Shown in pieces: positions 22,685 to 34,957 of a stretch of 64,000 nt of DNA. Location: assembly GCA_022432975.1 (NCBI GenBank), contig CM039502.1, positions 26,396,996-26,460,995 on the forward strand, given 5' to 3'. Within the stretch, counting starts at the first letter, position 1. Each line of letters starts with the position of its first letter. Below the pieces are notes generated by a model, which had not been told where the DNA came from, searched no databases, and worked only from the letters and a program-made list of their open reading frames with translations. The position numbers and the translations under genes are program-made. This stretch comes from Begonia masoniana. Taxonomy: Eukaryota; Streptophyta; Magnoliopsida; Cucurbitales; Begoniaceae.

Positions 22685-23213
22685 TACACCGTACGTCGAA
22701 GTCGTCTCGAGGAGTTTTGGTGACGTGCTTGTTTAAATTGCTTTGGTTGGGTAGTTAGGTTTAGTTGTTTTATAGGATATGCCTTTAATTGCTTTTATTA
22801 TCTTGATGGTACGTATGTTGCATGTTTAAATTATGCTATAAATTGTTCACACATCACGTATTGTAAAGGACCATGAGAATGAATTTTCGCACTATGTTTT
22901 AAAGAAAATGGCAATGTGGCCTGAAAGGGGGGCTATTGATCTATTGTGTGGATCGATTACGGGTCTGTCACAATACCACATCTAATATGAATTGATGTAT
23001 GTTTATGGTCATGCGAGGTGGGGCTCAGGCATGGCTGTGCGTGTTGCAAGCATGTACCCCCCTCCTCTAGGTGGAAAGGGTAGTCCAACCGCAAGATATG
23101 CCCTCTCCATTTAGGGGGTTGAGATCTCGATGGCAACCTATATAAAGATAAGAAAATGTTGCATGATTTACGAACTCATATGCACAGCATGCATTTGCAT
23201 TTACGAAACTTGC

Positions 23214-23229
23214 TGAGATTTTTATCTCA
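23214..23229 (+). promoter_or_regulatory. Leader hairpin 2, solo LTR H
   Basis: Stem TGAGAT with ATCTCA around TTTT, then ATAG and, about 20 nt on, GTAGGTGACC. Confidence 0.6.
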
Positions 23230-23774
23230 TAGATTGTCTGTATGGTGTAGGTGACCTTGACTTAGGTGAGGACGAGATCCCTCCACCCGAGGAGTGATGC
23301 AGTTGACGGAGGATGGCTCGCGGGGTGTTCTGGCGCAGTCGATGCTTAACCCGACCCGTGGGGGTGTATGTATGTGTTTTGAGGGTTTTTGGGATATTTT
23401 GGGTTAACGGTGGATTAGATAGGTTAATTGTACAGCTAGACCCATTTTAGGTTGTTTGGATCTGGATAACGGATTGATGTTTATGAAATGTTTTGTTAAA
23501 AAAACTGTCGTCTGATGAACTGCTGGATTATTGAATTTCATAGGGTTTTGTTTAGGTTAAAACATATCCATACAGTTCGTTTTCATGAAAATGTATTTTG
23601 TTGAAATGCGTTTCGAGTTGGTTTTGAACGAGGTTATAGGTACGAGTGCCAGGTAGTTTATGTTAAATGGTATGGTGAAGATACATGTATGTTTAGTATT
23701 AATTGAGGATGAAGTAATGTGGTGTTTAAACATGGAAATGAATGAAAGAAGAAGAAGAAAATGGAGGGAGGCAG

Positions 23775-23975
23775 AGGAGTTGGCGACTGATCGCCAGGAG
23801 TGGCGATCAGTCACCGTGAAGGATCGCCACGCTCTGAAAAATTTCCAGAGCGTGTGGCGATCGATCGCCTGGTGAACGATCGCGAGGCGATCGTTCATCA
23901 CAGCAAGGGGCGATGATCGCCCCTCCATTTTACAACGGGCGATCGATCGCCTGAAATGGGCGATCGATCGCCCCA
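23775..23975. repeat. Cluster of GCGATCGATCGCC-type palindromic words
   Basis: Seven or more dispersed copies of words built on GGCGATCGATCGCC or GATCGCC lie within 200 bp. Confidence 0.8.
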
Positions 23976-24217
23976 TCATTTTAGGGACAAACGCCCCTTT
24001 TTGCCCCGCGACTTGTTTTAATTAAATTTTAATTGTTTTAATTAATTGTTTTGAGTTTTATTTAAATTGTTTTATGTTTTCTCAAATGATTTAAAAGCAT
24101 AACTTCAACGATTTCGATTTTAAAAGTTTATTTCCGTCCAAACGTTAGGTTTAAAGTTTTAAGTATAAAATGAAAAATTTGTACGGTAAAATTAGGAATA
24201 GTGTAAGGGTCGCTACA

Positions 24218-25535
24218 ACAGTCATCTCATAATCAAGATGTTCAGCTATCGGTTCAGGTGGACCAACAAATGATGAACCTCGAGAAATAGCTTTGAATAA
24301 CCAAACACCATCATTATTACTTGTAATGCCTATCTGGCAAGAGTGGAAGTAGTGTAGGTGTCTACAGGTTTTAATGACTATCAGATCTAAGACTGAGGAA
24401 TCTCCACTCCATTTAAGTTAAAGGCTTTCATCAAGATGAGATTTAATGGGAGAGTTTGCAGAATTGTTGAAAACATTAAGCATACGATTAATAATGATGT
24501 ACCCACATTGAAGCGTTCTTGTCTGACGGATTTGTAAAGAACGTAGAGATCTATGAAGGTAATATGATCGCGATGACCATCCCTAGGAAAGAGATTGTAG
24601 GTGAGAAAATGGTGAAAGACGCTAAAACATTCAAATCTTTTGCCCTTAGGTTTAAGAGGAAGAGAACCATTCGGGTCTTTCACAATCGATCATAGAGAAT
24701 CTAGACCTTGATTAATTTCCATAAAATCAATATCCTTAGAAGTATAATAATATGTTTCAATTGAATATTCCACGTCACAATCCAATATATCATTAATTAA
24801 ATCAACATATAGAGTAATATGCTTTCCATAAACGTAACTTGTAATCCTTAACAAGTTAATCTTATACTCCATATTTGCATAAAACATTCTAACATGAGTT
24901 TCATCAAATGGCCCCTCTAATTTATATAATAGAAATAGTCCCAAATGTCTACAACGTTCTTCCAATTCCAATCCTTAGAGATTATAAAACGAAACTCTAT
25001 GGGAAAGAGTTAAAGGCTTGAATTTGAAATTCTCATCATATTTATCTTTAGAAAATCTACATTCCAAAAGAGTGGAGATGTCCATTGAGAAGGGGAAGGA
25101 TCATTTGAGGATTTTCGTGTAGTTCCAACTTTAAGCTTTGTGTTACGAGCATCTGTTCGAGTGAATATTCTATTTGATGAGAGGAAATGCAAATATAGTA
25201 GTTTTGGGATTAAACCAGGCAAAAATCGATGAGAAATCATGAAAAAATTGGAGAGAAACGCGAAAGAATTGTGATGAAATTAGGGTTCGGCCGATACTTT
25301 ATATTTATATCGCAACACATCAGTTGTAGTTCATAATAGGTATCGACTGTTAGGCAAAACTAAAAATTCCTGAGTTTGAGGTGTCGACTGTTTGCCCTCA
25401 TCGGTCGATACTTAGTGCAAAGATAGAAAAATTACAGAGAGTTTGAGGTCTCGACTGCAGCAATCATAGGTCGACATTTGCAACAAAATGCATAAAATTT
25501 TAACACTTTTGATCCATTCTAATTTGACCTAACCT
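24218..25535 (-). mobile_element. Sirevirus-like Copia region between pol and the 3' LTR
   Basis: Bounded by solo LTRs H and D. It carries the remains of the env-like frame and, toward 25300-25500, several words around ATCGGTCGATACTT that resemble the repeated motif of the Copia LTR. Confidence 0.7.
24387..25240 (-). pseudogene. Env-like / plant transposon protein frame of the Sirevirus-like element
   Basis: The minus-strand frame 24971-24387 holds LFLLYKLEGPFDETHVRMFY and later HFLTYNLFPRDGHRDHITF, the kind of sequence seen in the extra ORF that Sirevirus-type Copia elements carry downstream of pol (related to the plant 'putative plant transposon protein' family). It is broken by one in-frame TGA, just before SIVKDPNGSLPL. 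A possible N-terminal part at 25240-25010 is in another frame. The function of this family is unknown, and homology to a true envelope protein is not established. Its position, after RNase H and before the polypurine tract, supports the assignment. Confidence 0.6.
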
Positions 25536-27733
25536 TGTCACGACCTATAGGCAGGCCTAACAAAATGTCAGGTTGGGCGACCCGATCCTCGAGGAGGATC
25601 CAATCGCCTAACCCAAAGCTTGATTCACAGCAGAAGACTTGAACATTTATCTGAAAGTCAAGATCCACATAGTGACTTTAGATATAATAGTGTGATAAAA
25701 GAAATAACAGTTCCATAAGGTTTACATATTCAAATCCAATTCAGATAAATCTTACACATGTCCAATTATAGATAATTCTCAAGGGAATTAATAAAACAGT
25801 AAGAAGGAAATAACTAAAAGAAAACAACTTCCAATCTCTAGCTACTTGATGTTCTTGTTCTTTCCGAAAAAGGAGAAATGATCATTTGAGGTGAGTGACT
25901 AACTCAATTGGAATACTATATTAAATGCATATAAAATTTCTTTTACCTATTCATTCAAAATATGATGCAATATCAAAATGGTTTTCAAATATCGTCTTAT
26001 GAAAACTCATTTTCAACATTTTACAAAAATAGGTTCTAAGAGCCATATATGAAGCATTAAATTAAACATTTGTCGCATACATTGACGACTATATGAAAAT
26101 ACGTCATCATCGTACTTATCTTATAAAAATTCACCTCAGGGTAAAATGAGGTACTCAAGGACCCCTTTGGTGCATAAACATAGAAAGGCAGCGACCGAAT
26201 TCTAGCAACACCTCATGAGCCAGAAAGAGTAAACGAGCAACGTGCAGTTCGAATATCCAGCCCCGTTACCCAGGTTGTCGGTCAATAATGGTCATCTACT
26301 AAGCAACCCGTATAAATGATAATAAACAAATAATAATACCCTGATCAGATTTAGATATTCGAAACCCAAGGAGCACGTGATCATTGTCCTATTACCCATT
26401 TTGTAACGTGCATAAAAGACAACCTTCACGCAACAGAAGGTGTACTATGATGTCCTTTTGCTACTTTGACACTGAGAGTGTCCAAAGTATCATGATGATC
26501 TATCCTCTATCACAACAACAAGAAAATTATGCATAAATGGTAAACGTTATACATGTAAAAGATTGACGTGCTGGCAACGATGCCCCGTCAGGTTTTCATG
26601 GATGATAAATCACCAAAATAAGTTTTTTCTTTTCATAAAACCATGCAATGCAGTAAAAATAATATAATAACTTTACGCCGAACGATCCTTCTTCCAACTG
26701 GGGGTGCAACTTCAACAACCGGCTCGAAATCTTTGAAGTCGTATGAGTCTAAAACAAAACCAACATTATGATTATCTCACTTAACACTAAGGGAAGACAC
26801 AAAGATTATTCCTAAACTGAGACTAGGAACTCAATCCATAACACTATAAACAACTATGAATAGACACTAATTTCAGTTTGGCCTGGCTTTCGACACTTTC
26901 TTCCTGTGGTAGAAAGCTCATACCTCTCAGGTTATATCATCAAATGGCCTAGTGGTTGACATTTCATCCTATCGATCGACATTTCCTTACTCTCGGGTTC
27001 TCAACCAAAAATGCACTAGCGGTGTGTCAACCCCTTTTGCAAAATAAAACATACGTGGTCGACACTTTTCTTTAACGGTCGACGCTTACAACTCTTTGTT
27101 TTCAGTTCAAGGTTTGAAGTGTCGATCGACCATCTACAAAGATAGACACTTGGGCAATTTTTCAGCATCAAGAAGTCACAAAAACTACCCTCCCTTGCCG
27201 ATTCACGCTTCAAATTAACTAAATAACTTAAATAAAACCTAAACCTACTTCATAGGATCAAAAAAACTCTCGGATTTGAGTGTCCAAGCTCGAATCTAGT
27301 TTCCACAAAACTTAAATATTTAAACACGAAAAACAATGTGAGAGCAACTTACCCTCGAAGTTTCCCTTCACAAATATTATTTGTTGAAGCCTTGCGATCG
27401 TTTCCTTAGCCTCGAATTCCAACAACTCGCACAAAATGGAATTGCTCGTTCTCCCCCTCTGTCTTTCCTTTGGCGATCATGAGGTAGTGTGGGAATAGGC
27501 TTTTCAAACCCTATTCTAATAAAATAATAATTCTCATTAATTACACTTTTACCCCACTTATTCAATATATTTCTATTCTAACTCTACTCTATAATAAACA
27601 AAATTCCTTCAACTTTCTTTCTCTACAACTCGAACATACTTTAAACTCCATATGGAAAAATCTATTACAATTCTTACTCATAGCAAAATCTGACACGTAA
27701 ATTTAACATATTATAAAAATATAAGTTTTTACA
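25536..27733 (-). mobile_element. Solo LTR D
   Basis: It starts TGTCACGACCTATAGG and ends AAGTTTTTACA, 2,198 bp. The flanks AACCT (25531-25535) and AACTT (27734-27738) are a target duplication with one mismatch. It was inserted just downstream of the Copia RNase H region. Several GTCGACACTT-like words lie near its right end. Orientation minus is inferred from a donor-like GGGTAAGT at 27354-27347. Confidence 0.88.
25892..25906 (-). promoter_or_regulatory. Leader hairpin 2 candidate, solo LTR D
   Basis: Perfect stem TGAGT with ACTCA around a 5-nt loop, at the position expected from the other families. The flanking GTAGGTGA is not conserved, so support is weaker. Confidence 0.45.
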
Positions 27734-27739
27734 AACTTA

Positions 27740-28430
27740 ATCCTCATGTCATTAAAGGGTCTAATCATCTTGAGACTTAGTGAAAATATCTAATAATTGA
27801 TTTTCATAGTTAACAAATTCAAGCACTACATATCCCTTTTGCGGATCTCGAATAAAATGATAGCGGATTTTTATATGCTTGGTTCTAGAGTGTTGAATAG
27901 GATTCTTCGCAATATGTATTGCACTCTTGTTATCACATCTAATGGGAATTTTCTCATAAGATTGCTCATAGTCTTCTAAGATTTCCTACATCTAAAGCAT
28001 TTGAGCACAAGAACTCCTAACGGCAATATACTCACTCTCGGCCGTAGAGAGTGCCAAATAGTTTCGTTTCTTAGAGAACCAAGAAACCAAAGCTTCTCAA
28101 AGAAATTGACAACTATAACTTGTGCTTTTTCTATCAACTAGGCTTCCGGCATAATCGAAATTAGAATATCCCACTAAATTGAAGAAAGTTCCTTTGGGAT
28201 ACCAGAAGCCCAAATCGATAGTCTCATTTAAATATTTAAATATTCTCTTAATTGTATTTTAGTGATATTCCTTAGGCGAGGCTTGACACTTAGCATATAA
28301 ACACACACTAAAAATGTATTGAGTTTACTTGTCGTTAGATACAACAAAAACCCAATCATGCCACGATATTTTTTCAAATCCACATCTTTGCCTTTTTTAT
28401 CTTTCTCTAACTTGGTGGAAGTACTCATAG
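27740..28430 (-). pseudogene. Copia RT C-terminus and RNase H, decayed
   Basis: Minus-strand frames show KKYRGMIGFLLYL (start of the Copia connection region), then GFWYPKGTFFNLVGYSNFDY, LVDRKSTSYSCQF and LSTAESEYIA. Near the left end come HSRTKHIKIRYHFIRD and VVLEFVNYENQLLDIFTK. This is the order of a Copia RNase H with its acidic residues (the Asp in FDY, the Glu in STAESEY). Several frameshifts and stops interrupt it. Solo LTR D is inserted immediately after. Confidence 0.88.
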
Positions 28431-28439
28431 GTGTTCATG

Positions 28440-28860
28440 ATGATTTTGAAGAGTTCATACCAAATTTTTTTAAGAAGTCCTTTATATATTTTTCTTGATT
28501 TAAAAAGATTCCTTCATGAGATTGTTTACTTAGAATCCTAAGAAAAATCTTAACTCTCCCATCATACTCATCTCAAATTCACAAGCCCATACAGTGACTT
28601 AACGATCTTATAGACATAATCAAGTTTATCATGGATTTCAAATCCTAACCATTTAGAAAATCACTTTTAACATCCATTTGAAAAATGGTAAAATTCTTAA
28701 AGTAAGCAAAAGCTAAGAGCATGCGAATGGATTCTATCCTTGCTATCGGAGTAAAGGTTTCTTCAAAATCAATTTTTTCTTCTTGATTATAACATTTAGT
28801 AACCAATCTAGCCTTATATGTTACCACCAAACCATTTTCGTCCATTTTTTTTCTTGAAAA
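28440..28860 (-). pseudogene. Copia reverse transcriptase, deleted in the middle
   Basis: The 5' half reads [37 protein letters not shown] and [12 protein letters not shown], the first with the conserved KARLV and the last with the first catalytic Asp of Copia RT. After a broken LYGL stretch the sequence jumps to a decayed version of the segment that normally follows the YVDD box (LLKKIWYELFK at about 28455). Only about 90 bp lie between, so the block holding the second catalytic motif is missing. Confidence 0.88.
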
Positions 28861-28979
28861 CCCATTTAGTACCGATAATGAAATGATCTTTTGGCCTTGA
28901 AATAAGTTCCCAAACTTTGTTTCTCTTAAATTTATTTAACTCTTATTGAATGGCCATAATCTAATTTTCATCAATTTTG

Positions 28980-29740
28980 CCTTCATCAAAATTCTTAGGT
29001 TTTATTTTAGGGATAAAAGCTATGCTTGCACAAAAATTTCTAAGAGAGGCTCTAGTTTTGATTTCTAGAGAGGAATTACCTACAATATCATCTATATGAT
29101 GACTCTTAAAACTTCTCCAATATTTGTGTATCTCCATTGATATTCTCAATTGGAATAGCCTCTATAATTCATTAGAATGATGATCTAAGAAAGTGTCATT
29201 GATATGAACCAAAAATTTCACCTAAAACTAGAGAATCCATAACCCTTTCTAAATAATCATTTCACTCCACAATGTTTGACTGTTGTGATATTTTGTCAAA
29301 TGTACATGCATAGATTCTTCCACAGCTAGAGTTCTTTTATTGAAAACTCTATAAACTTTGCTAGTTAGAGAATAACCTAAAAAAGTCTCATAGTCTGTCT
29401 TGAAGTCAAACTTACCTAGATTATCTTAAAAGCTAAAGCTAGAAAATGTATCAAAGGTTTTATTTTTTGACCTTAGAAAAAAAAATCATGTAAATCTAGA
29501 GAAGTCATTAACAATGACATAGATATATAGTGCTTACCTCCTAAGCTAGCAGTTTTGGATAGTCTGAAAATATCCATATAAAGAAATTAGAGAGGTTTGG
29601 AAGAAGAGACAACATTTTTGAAGCAACTGAACTCTTTTCTTGTTTCCCCATTTGACAAACATCACAAATTTTATCAATCTCAAATGATACCTTTAGAAGA
29701 CCTCCTAACAAGGTTGTTTCTAAAAATTTTAGCTAGGGTA
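28980..29740 (-). pseudogene. Copia integrase, decayed
   Basis: On the minus strand CDVCQMGKQEKSS (near 29675-29635) is the second half of the HHCC zinc-binding domain. It is followed in another frame by a stretch ending TIYL, matching the start of the Copia integrase core. Many stops and shifts prevent a continuous reading, and the third acidic residue of the DDE core could not be located. Confidence 0.7.
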
Positions 29741-30069
29741 TCCATACCAACATGACTTAATCTCATATGCCAAGACCAACTAACAATAAGAAAATTTGAC
29801 GTTTTCATCAAAACAAGAAATATTGTTTAAGTTTATAGTATACATATTTGCATTTCTATATCTAATAAACAAGATTTTTTCATTTGATTTTTACTCAATC
29901 ATGCAAATTTTTTATTAAAAAATAACTTTTTATCCTTTATCACATAATTGACGAATGCTCAAAACATTATACTTTAATCCATCAACCAATAAAAGATTTC
30001 TATAATTGGGTTAGAAACATTACATATGTTTCTGATACCAACGATTTTTCTTTTTTGATTATATCAAAA

Positions 30070-30175
30070 CGTGACGTTTCTTTTATTTTTGGTGATGGAG
30101 GTAAAATTTGAAGAGTCTCCAGTCATATGCCTCGAATAATCACTATCGAGATACCAAAAATCCTTCAAAGGAGAA
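30070..30175 (-). pseudogene. Copia aspartic protease with altered active site
   Basis: A minus-strand stretch reads DFWYLDSDYSRHMTGDSS. In Copia elements the corresponding site is Asp-Ser-Gly. Here the third residue is Asp, so the active-site triad is changed. A TGA follows about 18 residues later. Confidence 0.8.
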
Positions 30176-30199
30176 TTTTCAACCTACAATGAGAAAGTC

Positions 30200-30834
30200 A
30201 ATTGTTGTTTTTGTTACTCAAATCTTTTTGGGTCCTTGAGCATTAGGCTTGGTTCCCTTAGAAATTCATACTAAAGTAGACGACATTCTTTTATCATTTG
30301 ATTTCAATTGACACGCAAATGATTTATGATCAACTTTATTACACATGTTACAAGTAGTTGAACCAACAAAGAAGTTGTTATATGCCTTTTTTTTCTTTTT
30401 AAACGATTCATATCCAATACTAGCTTCATCAAAAGTAACTCTTTGACTTCCTAATACCATATTCAAATTTTTGCTACTATTAGTGAACTTTAAAACTATG
30501 CTATGTAAGTAACTATATTTAAATTTCAACTCTTCAACCTCCTTTTCAAAAGAAATCGTTATATTTGCATGCTTTTTGACCATCTCATTATTTTCCTACT
30601 TTAGCGTCTTATATTTTGACTTGAGTAGTTCAAATTGCTCATGTAACTTATCAAAAGCACTCATCAATTCATTTTCATCAATATTTTCTTCGAAATCACT
30701 CAATGAATCATTTTCCTCTCCTTCCTTTGCCATGAAGCAAATGTTGGCTACTTCCTCGTCTCAAGATGATTTGTATTCATAACTACCATCCCAAGTTGAT
30801 TTCATTGGTTCTTTCTAGAAAGTTTTCGGAGCCC
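30200..30834 (-). pseudogene. Copia gag, C-terminal part with zinc knuckle
   Basis: The main frame (30583-30266) has a helical charged region (SFEKEVEELKFKYSYLHS) and the CCHC knuckle CNMCNKVDHKSFAC. This is the nucleic-acid-binding end of gag in the Sirevirus-like element. It continues the N-terminal gag at 33988-34320, from which it is separated by solo LTR B. Confidence 0.82.
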
Positions 30835-32011
30835 TTTTATGTAACGACCCGAGGTGGATCGCCACGAAATTCTTGACTTTACATAAAACTTTAATTCATA
30901 TTTGAACTCTTTTCTCCTTCTCTGTTTTTTTTTTTAATAACAGTATACCTAACAGGCTTAAAGACATTCAACTTATCGGATGAAAAATTAGTCCCTCGTA
31001 CATGCTTCCAATCGACGTACAAGTTGCATGGGTCTGCATGCATCAACCGATAGACATTGCGTCTTCCGGATGGCACGTGCACCCCACATGACTCATTTAA
31101 ACATCTATCGGCAGATGCGAATACTCGCATCGACCGACGATCACGTGCATCTCGTGTGACCAATTAAAACATCTACCGATAGACATGTGAAATTTACGTG
31201 TTCATCTAAGACATCTTTCGATAGCTTACAAGCTCTATATCATCCGATCACTAAACGACAAATTATCATTTACATCATCCGGCGAGAAAACATACTTCAT
31301 CTTCCGGTGTAATAGGGAAACATCATCCGATGGACTTGTGCTCCCCACGTGCATAATTAAAACATGACCCGATCACTAAACGACAAGAAAACCCTCACAT
31401 CGTCCGATGGCTAAACACTCTACATCTGCCGATCGCTAGACGACAAAATAGCACTTTCATCATCCGATGGCTTAAACACTCTACATCTGCCGATCGCTAG
31501 TCGACAAAATAACACTTTCATCATCCGATGACTTAAACACTACATCTGCCGATGACGTCAGCCGGATGATTGCCTCATCCAGCTTCTATCATATTGCAGT
31601 AAAATACTATACTCATCAAACATCTTCATTCGATAGAACATAACACAACTCACCCGATCCCTAGCTTATTAACCATAAACCTCAAAGAGTAATAATCATA
31701 AACTCATCTAAAATACGCATAGCGGAAGACTCAAACAAAACAAACCATATATTAATCCTTAAAATCGTATTCAGACTCTAAAGACAAGCTCTTCAAATCA
31801 AAATCTCATTGTTATAAGAAATTCTGTTCTATTTAGTCATCTGTTCATCGTAAACTTTTCTAACTTACTATGAGCACAACCAGGGAGCTTAATCGCCTAT
31901 CCAGCCTTCACTGTCACACTGAGCATCCTCCAGCAACCGAGCTTAGACATCTTCATTGACCTTGAGTTCCTCACCTGAAAACTCGTCACCTACATCATAA
32001 GGTTTAAACTA

Positions 32012-32026
32012 TAAGCCTAATGCTTA
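32012..32026 (-). promoter_or_regulatory. Leader hairpin 2, solo LTR B
   Basis: Stem TAAGC with GCTTA around a 5-nt loop, followed on the minus strand by ATAG and GTAGGTGACG. Confidence 0.62.
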
Positions 32027-32656
32027 GTAAGGAATGCAACACTAACATGGATGCATGAATGCATAATTTGGGAAAATCACATGCTCATAAGTCTTTTCTT
32101 GTTCATGTCTTTGCTCGTAATCATCATTCATAGTCATGGATCATATTCAAATCATTGATCATATTCATCATTCATAGTCATTGATCATATTCATCATTCA
32201 TAGTCATTGATCATATTCATTGTTTGGGTTGTGTGGATCAAAAGAGGATTTGTGCCGATAAAGGGGGTTCGACAGTGAGTTTGATCTTGTTCCCTACTGC
32301 GGGTCGTATTCATATGTCCTTCTTTGGACTGTGACATACGCCGAACCGCCCCCAACCCTCACTTAATCCACGTTGCATAAATCTTATACATATACATATA
32401 TACATACATATCTTGTTCATGGAAAACATGCGTTAAAACATTTTCTTATGCTTGAGAAACATTCATGATGCATGAACATGAGAGCTTTTAACTCATCAAA
32501 CTATGACAAGGTTCATACCAGAGCAGACGACTTCACATTCACTAACAGGTCATCACATAGTATAACTCGCAACATACATAAATCCTTCAAGTGCAGACAA
32601 GCTCATAATCATAAGGTAAACATTAGACATCTCACCCTAGTACTCCCACGATGTAG

Positions 32657-32695
32657 GGCTCTATTAGCCGAAAATCTTAATACATTCACTTACCT
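32657..32695 (-). promoter_or_regulatory. Leader module 1, solo LTR B
   Basis: Minus-strand AGGTAAGT (32695-32688), an 18-nt spacer, GGCT-AATAG-AGCC, then CTAC. Confidence 0.62.
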
Positions 32696-33399
32696 GGTCT
32701 CCTTAGCACTTGAGCTCCTTTCTCTTCAAACTTCTTCACCTAAACATTTACATTGCAGTAGTTAAAACAAAATCCTAATTGTTCTAATCTCGATTTATTC
32801 CTAAGATCTAATAGCTAAGAGTCCTTCCCGAGTTCTTAGTTTAATACTCAATGTAACCCGAAATCCCAAAATCAAAACAGACGGATTCGATAATGATAAC
32901 TCAGGGTTGGTTGTTTTAAATGTCCAGAATCGATTCGGAATGACATTACCAATCTCGGGTTTCAAAATGTTCTTAACAATACTAGGCCATTGAAGAATCC
33001 AAAACTTCAATACAGAGCTGAAAACAGAGCTAATAAACTAACAGATAACTACATTGTCCATTTCATACCTCGGGTGCGGATTCGCAGAGGAATGCGGGCT
33101 AGAAACCAGTTGTCGGCGAGGAAGACACTTATAGCAGTGAGCTGGGGCTTGGGAGAGGAGAAACTGCCGGAAAGGGAGGTGTCGGCTACAGTGGTTTAAA
33201 TGAGGTTTAAACTCCTTTCCTTTTCCTTTAAATACTTGCCTCAATCCTCCATTATTACAACTTTGCCACTCAACCTAGTATAGATCCACATGTAATTAAT
33301 TAAGCTTGGCATAAATCCTAAACTACGAAGATTAAATATTTATTACCGTTAATACAGTTAAGAAAATCACATGGCCGTTAACTCGGGTGTTACATTTTA

Positions 33400-34320
33400 T
33401 CTAGTGGACAATCGCTTTGAAATGCTCGATTTTTCGCACTCATAGAATGTAGCTTCCTTATCTTTTTTAGACCAATATCCTATTGTGACTCTTTTTCCTT
33501 GCCAATTTCTTTTTTGACAAAACTTGTTGAATTTTTGAGTCATAAAAGCTATTTATTCATCATCTTCATCCTTCTCGCTCTCAACTTGATTGCTCGATGA
33601 TACTTTGAGAGCTATGTCTTTCTTCTTAGAGATTTCCTTCTCTTTATCTCTTCCTTTTTGTTGGCCTTCATTGTTATCTCATGTGTCATGAGAGATCTAA
33701 TGAGTTCATATAGATTGAGTACCTTGAGATCTCTCGCCTCTTAGATTGCTGTCACCTTGGGTTCCCAACTTCTAAGTAGATGTCAGAGAATTTTTCTAAT
33801 CAACTATTCATTGAATAAACTTTACCAATCACTTTTAAACTATTAGTAATGTCAGAAAATCGAGTAAACATTTGATTAGTTGTTTCATCATTTTTCCATT
33901 GAAAAAAAATTCATATTCATGCACAAACATACACATCTTATTCTCTTTTACTTGATTTGATCATTCATGTGTAATTTCAAATAAATATCAAATTTCATGC
34001 GCATTATCACATGCTTGTACCTTATTGAATTCATCTGTATTAAGTGCACAATACATAATGTTAATAGCTTTAGCATTTAAGTTTAATCTTTGCATGTCAT
34101 TCTCATCATACTCAAAAGGCAACTTCAGAACATGTATGTCATTTTCTAGTTTAACAACCGAATAAGATCCATTTTCAATAATATACCAAAATTCATAATG
34201 CATAGATTGCATAAAAATTTTCGTTCTAGCTTTCCAATAGACATAATCGTTTTCATGAAAGATATAAGGTCTAGTAATACATTGCCCCTCAACATGCTTA
34301 TTGTTTGGATTAAAAGCCAT
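33400..34320 (-). pseudogene. Copia gag, N-terminal part
   Basis: It starts with ATG at 34320 (MAFNPNNKHVEG), shortly after the primer binding site. It contains HENDYVYWKARTKIFMQSMH, the conserved Trp-containing start of Copia gag (DUF4219/UBN2 type), then AINIMYCALNTDEFNKVQAC. After a stop at 33988 the same protein can be followed in shifting frames (LFEITHE, VKENKM, FVHEYEF) to the insertion point of solo LTR B. It would form the capsid of the Sirevirus-like element. It is too damaged to be expressed. Confidence 0.85.
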
Positions 34321-34373
34321 GATAAATATTTAACATACAATATGAAAATTTCAATCCCAATAAGAGTTTATGA

Positions 34374-34390
34374 CCTTGCTCTTATACCAA
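34374..34390 (-). other. Primer binding site of the Sirevirus-like Copia element
   Basis: Minus-strand TTGGTATAAGAGCAAGG, close to the TGGTATCAGAGC complementary to initiator tRNA-Met, lies about 55 bp before the gag start. Confidence 0.7.
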
Positions 34391-34392
34391 TT

Positions 34393-34957
34393 ATAAGATC
34401 AAAATTAACCTAAGTAGAGTGGGGAAGTGCATTTTGTTTATAACTTTTAATCGAAGTTAATTGTTAACAACCTAAAGTGATATTTTCTCTAATCCAAAAT
34501 AAATAACTTAGATACATAATATTGTAAGCTATGATATTCACGTAGATAGGGATAGAGAGCTACAACCGAATTGTTAACATGGTTCGGTGAAACTTGCCTA
34601 CATACGATTTTTAAGACTCTCCCTTGAAGATTTCTTCCCAACACTACCTTTTGGTGTTATGGATTGAACTTTCGGGTGCCAATCCAATGTCTTTATAGTG
34701 ACTTTTTTGTAGGACGTCACCATTTACTCGTTCAACAATAAGTAGAAGAGAAAGTTTGACAAAAAAGATGCAACATCTGACACTCTCTCTCCAAGATTGA
34801 AATCTCACGTTTGTATAGAAGAAAAATGGTATGTGTAGAAGACTTTGATGATGAGCAAAAATTTTGGCAACACTTCGATAATTTTCTTAAATTCGGTAAT
34901 TTTCACAAGGCGACACTTCTCTATTTATAGATTTCTACAAGCTAGTAGAATATTGGT
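34393..34957 (-). mobile_element. 5' LTR fragment of the Sirevirus-like Copia element
   Basis: It directly precedes the primer binding site on the minus strand. From 34831 it matches the left LTR at 9043 onward. The inner boundary is approximate because no clean CA terminus is visible. It is cut at 34957 by the Athila element. Confidence 0.75.

Larger units (their letters stand above)
21668..24217 (+). mobile_element. Solo LTR H
   Basis: It starts TGTAATACCCGG and ends GGGTCGCTACA, 2,550 bp, flanked by identical ACAGT at 21663-21667 and 24218-24222. Orientation is plus because module 1 and hairpin 2 read rightwards in that order. It holds a cluster of GCGATCGATCGCC-like words near the right end. 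No coding sequence. Confidence 0.95.
30840..33394 (-). mobile_element. Solo LTR B
   Basis: It starts TGTAACGACCCGAGG and ends CTCGGGTGTTACA, 2,555 bp, flanked by identical TTTTA at 30835-30839 and 33395-33399. It lies within the Copia gag gene. It contains a 68-bp repeat (about 31,390-31,545), one TGACGTCA at 31553, a short version of the 26-bp array, hairpin 2, module 1, and a TATTTAAAG box (minus) near 33227. Confidence 0.96.

Noticed and set aside
23512..23540. Hammerhead ribozyme core (CTGATGA) as in plant retrozymes, also near 63622
   Set aside because: No GAAA core or closing stems could be found at a suitable distance. The 63622 instance lies in RT-coding sequence.
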